Source: DASVEG01 sp035540495 (GTDB lineage Bacteria; Actinomycetota; Acidimicrobiia; Acidimicrobiales; CADCTF01). From it: a stretch of DNA of 40,133 nt. The stretch spans positions 1 through 40,133 of the forward strand of contig DATLGL010000053.1 in assembly GCA_035540495.1 (NCBI GenBank), given 5' to 3'. This document shows, one piece after another, positions 35,250-40,133 of this stretch (position 1 is the first letter of the stretch; every line of letters begins with the position of its first letter). Below the pieces are notes generated by a model that was not told the DNA's origin, made no database searches, and was given only the letters and a program-made list of their open reading frames with translations. Position numbers and translations under genes: made by a program.

Positions 35250-36491
35250 TCAGAAGGAACTAGTCACCTGGGAGAACACCTCGGCGACGCGGTCGACCTC
35301 GGCATCGGTGATCACGAGGGGCGGACAGAAGGCGACCACGTCGGCGCCGAGGGGACGGGCGATCACGCCGAGGTCGAGCATGCCGTCCCGCACCGGGGTC
35401 GCTCCGATCGCGGGATCGACCCGGGCCGCCCACACCGCCCCGTCGCCCCGCACCTCCAGCACGCGCGAACCGTCGACGTTCGGTGCGAGTCCGTCGCGCA
35501 ACCTCGCCCCGACGGCGTCGGCGCGGCCGCACAGGTCTTCCTGCTCGAGGACGTCGAGGTTCGCGAGGGCCGCCGCGCAGGCGATCGGATGGCCGCCGTA
35601 GGTGTTGCCGTGGCGGAGGACGTAGTCGCCGTCGGCCTCGAGCGGCTCGCGCACGCGACGACCGACGAGCACGCCGCCGACCGGTTGGTACCCGGACGTC
35701 ACGCCCTTGGCGAAGGTGACGAGGTCGGGGACGACGCCATAACGCGACCCGCCGAACCAGTGGCCCAGGCGGCCGAAGCCGCAGATCACCTCGTCGAGGA
35801 TCAGGAACGCGCCGTACCGGTCGGCCCGCTCCCGGAGACCGGCGAGGTAGCCGTCAGGAGGCGGAAGCACGCCGCCCGCGCCGACGACCGGCTCGGCGAC
35901 GATCGCGGCCACCGCGGAAGGGCCGCCGTGCTGCTCCACGACGGCGTCGACGGCGTCGAGGTCGTCGTAGGGGACCTGGACGACGCCGGAGACGAGGGGG
36001 CCGAAGCCGGCCTGGTTCGCCGCGATCCCCGTCGCGCTGAGGCCGCCGAAGGTGACGCCGTGGTAGCTCGGTGTGCGGCTGATCACGAGTGTCCGCTCGG
36101 GCTTGCCGTTGAGGTGGTGGGCCAGTCGAGCCAGCTTCATCGCGGTGTCGACCGCCTCGCTGCCTCCGCTCACGAGGAACACGCGAGCGTCGTCCATCGG
36201 CGCGAGGCGGCTCAGGCGGTCGGCGAGCGCGTCGGCCGGTTCGTTGGTGAAGCGATCGAAGGTGTGGAACGTGTCGAGCTTCTGGGCCTGGGTGACGATC
36301 GCGTCGACGATCTCGCTCCGGCCGTGACCGGCCTGGCAGTACCAGAGGCTCGCGAGGGCGTCGATGTACTCCTTGCCGTCGCGGTCGACGACGGTCGCTC
36401 CTCGGCCGCCGGTGATCGTCAGGAACGAGGTGGCGGGTGCGGCCGGCTTCGCGTAGGCGTGGAGGAAGCGGGGGACGTCGCTCGAAGTCAC
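35250..36491 (-). CDS. Class III (omega-type) PLP-dependent aminotransferase
   Basis: A 413-residue aminotransferase. SGGSEAVDTAMKLAR binds phosphate, ILDEVICGFGR (D233 binds the pyridine nitrogen), and VTFAKGVTSGYQPVGG carries the Schiff-base K262. The N-terminal YIDALASLWYCQAGHGR and WYCQ sequence resemble omega-amino acid:pyruvate transaminases. The amino donor cannot be told. GTG 36491 was chosen because the longer frame runs into codons of the Gly-rich tail of the upstream gene and gives an Ala/Ser-rich extension. It lies 10 bp after that gene and 29 bp before the GGDEF-EAL gene, so it may be in one operon with them. Confidence 0.92.
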   Translation of the reverse strand: MTSSDVPRFLHAYAKPAAPATSFLTITGGRGATVVDRDGKEYIDALASLWYCQAGHGRSEIVDAIVTQAQKLDTFHTFDRFTNEPADALADRLSRLAPMDDARVFLVSGGSEAVDTAMKLARLAHHLNGKPERTLVISRTPSYHGVTFGGLSATGIAANQAGFGPLVSGVVQVPYDDLDAVDAVVEQHGGPSAVAAIVAEPVVGAGGVLPPPDGYLAGLRERADRYGAFLILDEVICGFGRLGHWFGGSRYGVVPDLVTFAKGVTSGYQPVGGVLVGRRVREPLEADGDYVLRHGNTYGGHPIACAAALANLDVLEQEDLCGRADAVGARLRDGLAPNVDGSRVLEVRGDGAVWAARVDPAIGATPVRDGMLDLGVIARPLGADVVAFCPPLVITDAEVDRVAEVFSQVTSSF

Positions 36492-36501
36492 GGCGCTGGG
36501 T

Positions 36502-37647
36502 CTACCAGTCGCCTCCGCCGAAGTCGCCGCCACCGAAGTCGCCTCCGCCCCCGCCGAAGTCGCCGCCACCGAAGCCGCCGAAGCCGCCGAGCATGTGGCC
36601 GAGAAGGAGGCCGGTGAACAGGTCGTTGCCACCGAAGAACCCGCCGCCGTACCAGCCGCCGCCGTACCCGGCGTAGCGCGGCCGGCGGTACTCGTCGCGC
36701 TCGTCGATCTCGATCGCCGGCTCGCCGTAGCGACCGGGGTGCGTCAGCTCCGGCGGCGGAGCGGGCGGATCGAGATCGCGCACGATCGCCTGCGCGCGGG
36801 CCATCGCGTAGCGCGCCTCGGCCATCGCCCGCTCGATGCGGGGCGGGTCGTCGGGCGAGTCGATCTGAGGGATCGCAGCTTCGAGCCACCGGTACCTGCT
36901 CACGGCAGCCTCGTAGTCCGGACGAGCGGCGGGCCGCATCGCGATCTCCGGCTCGAGCCGAAGCACGTCGTCGGCCAGCACCGAGAGCTCGGCCAGCAGA
37001 TCCTGCTGCGCGCCTTGCAGCACCTGGCGCTGCTCCGCGAGTCGCTGGTTGTTCCTGCGGCTCGACCGCACCAGCCACACCCCGCCGGCAACCGCTCCCC
37101 CCACGAGGAGGAACGGCATCAACGACCCGCCGCTCTCCCGGCCGCCGTCACCGGCACCCCGCCGGCCCTCGCGGCCCGTTCCGCCCGACGCTCCTGATGC
37201 ACCCGCGAGCTGGTCGACGAAGGCCACTGCGACCGCCGCGGGCCCTCCGTCACGCGCCTGGTTGAACGCCGCGGTGCCGGCCTCTGCCGCTCGCCCCGGC
37301 GGACCGCTCCGGAAGGTCCTCGGACCGACCACCGCGTACGCGGCGCCGATCCCCGTCTGGTCGATGAGCTCTCGCAGCACCACGTCGGGACCGCCGTTCG
37401 CGGTGATCGTCTCGGTCGTGAACACGGCGACCTTGGCCGCGACGCCGGCGTCGCGTATCCGCGCGCTGAGCTGGTCCTCGTCGACCACGCCCTCGGCCCC
37501 GGGCTCCACGTACACCGCCTCCTGCCGCAACACCGACGCGGCCGACCCGATGGCGGTGTCGGCGGTCGTCGTCTGGGCGAGGTCGGCGCCGGCACCGACG
37601 CCGATCAGCGCTGCAGGAACGAAGGCGAGCCAGGCGAGGAGGGCCAC
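36502..37647 (-). CDS. TPM-like membrane protein with Gly-rich C-terminus
   Basis: A 381-residue protein. The N-terminal signal-like helix (LLAWLAFVPAALIGVGAG) is followed by an extracytoplasmic region (about 30-150) resembling TPM-type domains of actinobacteria, a Gly-rich linker, a second membrane helix (177-193), and a helical cytoplasmic region (about 200-300) with ALQ/Arg-rich coiled-coil character. The last 50 residues are Gly/Phe/Asp-rich repeats. Start GTG 37647 is 9 bp after the HisKA-like small gene. The TPM assignment is tentative; some family members affect photosystem repair or membrane protein turnover elsewhere, which says little here. Confidence 0.7.
   Translation of the reverse strand: MALLAWLAFVPAALIGVGAGADLAQTTTADTAIGSAASVLRQEAVYVEPGAEGVVDEDQLSARIRDAGVAAKVAVFTTETITANGGPDVVLRELIDQTGIGAAYAVVGPRTFRSGPPGRAAEAGTAAFNQARDGGPAAVAVAFVDQLAGASGASGGTGREGRRGAGDGGRESGGSLMPFLLVGGAVAGGVWLVRSSRRNNQRLAEQRQVLQGAQQDLLAELSVLADDVLRLEPEIAMRPAARPDYEAAVSRYRWLEAAIPQIDSPDDPPRIERAMAEARYAMARAQAIVRDLDPPAPPPELTHPGRYGEPAIEIDERDEYRRPRYAGYGGGWYGGGFFGGNDLFTGLLLGHMLGGFGGFGGGDFGGGGGDFGGGDFGGGDW
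36508..36590. repeat. Imperfect tandem repeat coding for Gly-Gly-Asp-Phe units
   Basis: Short units close to CCGCCACCGAAGTCGCC recur several times and encode GGGDF/GGFGG repeats at the C-terminus of the TPM-like protein on the minus strand. Such tracts often vary in copy number. It is part of the gene and not a separate element. Confidence 0.7.
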
Positions 37648-37656
37648 GCCATCGAT

Positions 37657-37851
37657 CTACCCCCGCGACGCGTTGAGAAGCCTGCCGACCTGATCGGCCC
37701 GCTTGCGCAGCGTCGCTACGAGGTCACGCCGCTGCTCCTCGGTGAGCTCGTCCCACCGGTCGTCGAGCAGCGCGGCGGCGGTGCGGATCGCCGTCACCGC
37801 GTTCCTGCCGTCGTGCTGGTCGAGCCAGCGGAGGTCCACCGATCGCGCCAC
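37657..37851 (-). CDS. Stand-alone HisKA-like (DHp) small protein
   Basis: A 64-residue protein, too short for a kinase. The sequence QHDGRNAVTAIRTAAALL fits the H-box of histidine kinase dimerisation domains (compare SHDLRNPLTAI), with candidate His13 followed by an acidic residue. A second helix LTEEQRRDLVATLRKRADQVGRLLNA matches the returning helix of the hairpin. There is no ATPase domain after it. It may act as a phosphotransfer or dimer partner for nearby receivers. GTG 37851 is the only reasonable start. It leads a minus-strand run with the TPM, aminotransferase and GGDEF-EAL genes. Confidence 0.7.
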   Translation of the reverse strand: MARSVDLRWLDQHDGRNAVTAIRTAAALLDDRWDELTEEQRRDLVATLRKRADQVGRLLNASRG

Positions 37852-37852
37852 G

Positions 37853-37875
37853 TCGAACGTTGGCGTATCGAACGT
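37853..37875. repeat. Direct repeat TCGAACGT x2, 15 bp apart
   Basis: TCGAACGT occurs at 37853-37860 and 37868-37875, just upstream of the GTG at 37851 and in the 139-bp divergent gap before 37991. The 15-bp repeat interval is not a whole helical turn multiple, so a dimer site is possible but unproven. Confidence 0.4.
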
Positions 37876-37990
37876 CCGAGTTCGTCGTCAACTTGCCTTC
37901 CGCTTCTTCCGGTTCCTGCACCGTTTCAGCCACTGCGCGCGCTGCAGCGGGTACGGCGAGTGGCGGCCGGGGTAGAAGAGGTAGCGCCGT

Positions 37991-39106
37991 ATGGGGGACG
38001 TGGACGGTCTGTTGGGGACGGTGCTGGTGGTCGACGACGACCCCGTGAGCCGCGCGTTCGAAACCGCGATCCTCCGCAGCGCGGATTACGAGGTCGTCGA
38101 GTGCGAGACGGCGGAGGCGGCGCTCGACCTGCTGCTGTCCCACCACGACGAGATCGACGTCGTGCTGTTCGACAACCACCTCCCCGGCATCACCGGCGCC
38201 ACCGCGGTCACGCACCTGCGTGCATCGCCGGCGACGCGGCGACTGCCGGTCATCCTCCTGACGTCGGACGGCGCGGTGGAGTCGCGCGTCGCCGGGCTGC
38301 GGGCCGGAGCCGACGACTACGTCGTGAAGCCGGTGTCGGCGGAGGAGCTCGTCGCACGCGTTGGAGCGCGGCTCAGGTCGGGCACTGCGGGCGGCGACCT
38401 CGTCGAGCGTCGGCGCCGCCGGAAGGAGCTGGAAGAGCTCCTGGCGGTGGGTGCGTTCGTCCCGCACTTCCAACCGATCGTCGACCTGCGCGACCACACG
38501 TGGCCGGTCATCGGCGTCGAGGCCCTCACCCGCTTCGACGACGGCGCGTCGGTGGAGGCCCGGTTCCGCTCGGCCCAGTCGGTCGGCCTCGGCCAGGAGC
38601 TCGAGCGGGCAACGTTGACGGACGCACTGCGCTCGGCGGCCGCGTTCGACGGTGACACGTGGGTGAGTGTGAACGTCTCGCCGACGTTCCTCATGACCGA
38701 CGGTGCGCTGCCGGGGCTCCTCGAGACGTGCGATCGCCACGTCGTCCTCGAGATCTCCGAGCAGGAGCCGGTCGACGACTACGTCGCGCTCGGCCGGCTC
38801 GTCCGCAGCTTCGGACCGCGTGTCCACCTCTCGGTCGACGACGCGGGCAGCGGGTTCGCGTCGCTGCGTCACATCCTCCTGCTCGAGCCCGAGTTCGTGA
38901 AGCTCGACCGCACGTGGATCCATCGCGTCGAGACCGACCCGGCGCGCCAGGCGCTGATCGCCGGGCTCGTCCACTTCTCGACGTCGACCGGCTGCAAGCT
39001 CATCGCGGAGGGGATCGAGACCGAAGCCGAGCGTTCCGTCGTCGAGAGCATCGGTGTCGACTACGGCCAGGGCTACCTGCTGGGCGTGCCGGCGACGGTG
39101 AGCTGA
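37991..39106 (+). CDS. Receiver-EAL cyclic-di-GMP phosphodiesterase
   Basis: A 371-residue response regulator. The receiver (1-130) has D15-D17, phosphoacceptor D61 (VLFDNHLPGITG) and Lys113 in YVVKP. A short Arg-rich linker leads to an EAL domain with E177-A-L, N228, E254, D283-D284, K304, E340 (EGIET) and Q360, so all residues needed for cyclic-di-GMP hydrolysis appear present. DDAGSG replaces the common DDFGTG loop, which may matter for regulation. AGAAGAGG lies 9 nt before the ATG. It is divergent from the HisKA-like small gene. Confidence 0.93.
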   Translation: MGDVDGLLGTVLVVDDDPVSRAFETAILRSADYEVVECETAEAALDLLLSHHDEIDVVLFDNHLPGITGATAVTHLRASPATRRLPVILLTSDGAVESRVAGLRAGADDYVVKPVSAEELVARVGARLRSGTAGGDLVERRRRRKELEELLAVGAFVPHFQPIVDLRDHTWPVIGVEALTRFDDGASVEARFRSAQSVGLGQELERATLTDALRSAAAFDGDTWVSVNVSPTFLMTDGALPGLLETCDRHVVLEISEQEPVDDYVALGRLVRSFGPRVHLSVDDAGSGFASLRHILLLEPEFVKLDRTWIHRVETDPARQALIAGLVHFSTSTGCKLIAEGIETEAERSVVESIGVDYGQGYLLGVPATVS

Positions 39107-39126
39107 TTCGATCCTTGGCTGCGGGC

Positions 39127-39148
39127 CGGTGGCTATGTTCAGCCGCCG
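39127..39148 (+). promoter_or_regulatory. Hairpin with embedded -10-like TATGTT before the OmpR-type gene
   Basis: CGGTGGCT (39127-39134) can pair with AGCCGCCG (39141-39148) around a 6-nt loop. TATGTT (39134-39139) inside it lies 9 nt before ATG 39149. It may serve as a weak terminator for the EAL gene or as the -10 of the regulator gene. Confidence 0.35.
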
Positions 39149-39850
39149 ATGCCCGACCGCGCGCGGATCCTCGTGATCGACGACGACCCGCAGGTCCGGT
39201 CGTTGCTGCGGCGTGTGCTCGTGGCCGAGGGCTTCGAGGTGTCGCTCGAGGAGGACGCACCCGCCGACGTCAGCGGGATCGGTGCCGACCACGACCTCGT
39301 CCTGCTCGACATCTCCTTGCCGAGCGACGACGGCCGAGACGTCCTCGCCCGGCTGCGGGAGGCGAGCGACGTGCCGGTGATCATGCTGACGGGTATCGCT
39401 GACGAGACCGACCGGATCGTCGGCCTGAAGCTCGGCGCCGACGACTACGTGGCGAAGCCGTTCTCACCCGGTGAGCTGGTCGCTCGGATCGAGTCGGTGC
39501 TCAGGCGGACGCAGCGGCCTGCGGATGCGAACGCGTCACCGAGGAGCGACCGGCTCGACTTCGGTGGCCTCGTGATCGACCTGACGACGCGCGACGTGCA
39601 CGTCCGGGGGAAGCGGGTCGAGATGACGGCGAAGGAGTTCGATCTGCTGGCGTTCCTCGCCCGCTCGCCGAGGCAGGTGTTCTCGCGCGAGCAGCTCCTC
39701 GATCACGTCTGGTCGAGCTCGTCGGCATGGCAGGACGACGCGACGGTCACCGAGCACGTGCGGCGGGTGCGACGGCGCGTCGAGGACGACCCGCTCAACC
39801 CGCGCTGGGTGCTGACCGTCCGCGGCGTCGGCTACCGCTTCGAGCCGTAG
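39149..39850 (+). CDS. OmpR/PhoB-family response regulator
   Basis: A 233-residue DNA-binding regulator. The receiver has D11-D13, phosphoacceptor D54 (VLLDISLPSDDG), the Thr in IMLTG and K103 in YVAKPF. The winged-helix DNA-binding domain follows a short linker at about 130, with GKRVEMTAKEFDLLAFLARSPRQVFSREQLLDHVW and ending in VRGVGYRFEP, as usual for the family. No histidine kinase gene is adjacent within the window; a partner could lie beyond the right edge or be one of the nearby kinases. Confidence 0.95.
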   Translation: MPDRARILVIDDDPQVRSLLRRVLVAEGFEVSLEEDAPADVSGIGADHDLVLLDISLPSDDGRDVLARLREASDVPVIMLTGIADETDRIVGLKLGADDYVAKPFSPGELVARIESVLRRTQRPADANASPRSDRLDFGGLVIDLTTRDVHVRGKRVEMTAKEFDLLAFLARSPRQVFSREQLLDHVWSSSSAWQDDATVTEHVRRVRRRVEDDPLNPRWVLTVRGVGYRFEP

Positions 39851-39872
39851 TCGGATCGACCGGTACCCGCGC

Positions 39873-39892
39873 CGCGCGGAGGCATCCGCGCG
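39873..39892 (+). terminator. Hairpin terminator after the OmpR-type gene
   Basis: Perfect 8-bp arms CGCGCGGA and TCCGCGCG surround a GGCA loop 22 bp after the stop codon. TGAGCTTT follows, so the T run is short. It fits a high-GC intrinsic terminator. Confidence 0.55.
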
Positions 39893-39948
39893 TGAGCTTT
39901 GCCCTGTCGTTGTGATCGTGTTGATGAAGGCCGCCCGAATAGTTCCGT

Positions 39949-40133
39949 GTGCGAGCGATTGCGGTGTCGACCCTTCTGGCCCTGTTCCTCCCACTCGCGG
40001 CGGTCACGCCGGCGCAGGCGCAGTGTCTCGTCGGCGTCCTCTGCCCGCCTGACGCCCCGCCGCCTCCCGCGCCGGCACCCGCGCCGGCACCCGAGCCGCA
40101 ACCCGCACCGCAGCCGGCCCCTCAACCCACCCC
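39949..40133 (+). CDS. Secreted Pro-rich protein, N-terminal part (3' end outside window)
   Basis: From GTG 39949 the frame stays open to the window edge (61 complete codons). It begins VRAIAVSTLLALFLPLAAV and TPAQA, a signal peptide with probable cleavage after AQA. Then QCLVGVLCPPD carries two cysteines eight apart... followed by a Pro/Ala/Glu repeat (PAPAPAPEPQPAP) typical of a cell-wall-spanning linker. The functional domain lies beyond the window, so its role cannot be told. The start is uncertain because no clear ribosome site is seen. Confidence 0.55.
   Translation, partial: MRAIAVSTLLALFLPLAAVTPAQAQCLVGVLCPPDAPPPPAPAPAPAPEPQPAPQPAPQPT

Noticed and set aside
35259..35268. ACTAGTCACC, resembling the pilin upstream element
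   Set aside because: It lies within the last codons of the aminotransferase gene, matches only eight or nine bases and has no pilin gene nearby.
1..40133. tRNA or rRNA genes, CRISPR arrays, insertion sequences, phage attachment sites
   Set aside because: Looked for by eye and not seen: no repeat-spacer array, no transposase or integrase motif, no tRNA-like cloverleaf with CCA-type end.

Overview
The window is a GC-rich, densely packed chromosomal stretch of a Gram-positive, actinobacterial-type genome. Very high GC at third codon positions, many GTG starts, ATGA/GTGA/TGATG overlaps between co-directional genes, an EthA-like monooxygenase, an Lhr helicase, an SCO6745-type protein, DUF445 and PAC2 proteins, and type IV pilin genes in a Gram-positive setting together suggest the class Acidimicrobiia (Ilumatobacter-like). 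That placement is inference from gene content. No transposase, integrase, CRISPR array, tRNA or rRNA was seen, so this looks like resident chromosome rather than an island.

1-9062 and 9071-16433 are mostly housekeeping and metabolism: the end of an unrecognised membrane protein, a small winged-helix-like protein, a DUF445 protein, a GAF-like protein, a DyP-type peroxidase, an EthA-like Baeyer-Villiger monooxygenase, a CBS-citrate synthase fusion with a GNAT acetyltransferase, a Nei-type DNA glycosylase, an SCO6745-family protein, a full-length Lhr helicase, a CPA2 antiporter with a cytoplasmic stress-protein-like tail, and a PAC2 protein.

16434-24482 is the most distinctive part. Two consecutive, diverged copies of the same four-gene operon lie head to tail. 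Each encodes a PilV/GspI-like prepilin carrying a fibronectin type III domain, a PilW/GspJ-like prepilin, a PilX/GspK-like protein without the usual Glu at +5, and a membrane protein with two predicted zinc ribbons. Every internal junction overlaps by a few bases (4 bp, or 1 bp at TGATG; 13 bp at one junction if its ATG is used), and both operons are preceded by the same ACTAGTCATCCYGTG element lying 72 bp before the chosen start codon. I read each operon as a pilus tip (I-J-K) cassette with its own dedicated membrane partner. The core assembly machinery (PilB, PilT, PilC, PilM-Q, major pilin, prepilin peptidase) is not in the window.

24487-27587 holds a secreted M1-type metallopeptidase lipoprotein divergent from a fatty acyl-CoA ligase.

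27571-39850 is dense in signal transduction: a membrane histidine kinase, a CheY-like regulator and a REC-GAF-kinase in one operon; a divergent regulator with an unrecognised N-terminal domain; a membrane PAS-GGDEF-EAL-GAF protein; a stand-alone 64-residue HisKA-like domain; a REC-EAL phosphodiesterase; and an OmpR-type regulator. A class III aminotransferase and a TPM-like Gly-rich membrane protein are embedded among them. Cyclic-di-GMP enzymes close to two pilus cassettes suggest control of surface behaviour, but this link is only inferred from proximity. The window ends inside a secreted Pro-rich protein.

A recurring feature is a TANNNT hexamer 6-10 nt before start codons, seen at eight gene heads (exactly 6 nt at four), consistent with leaderless transcripts. 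It helped decide several starts.
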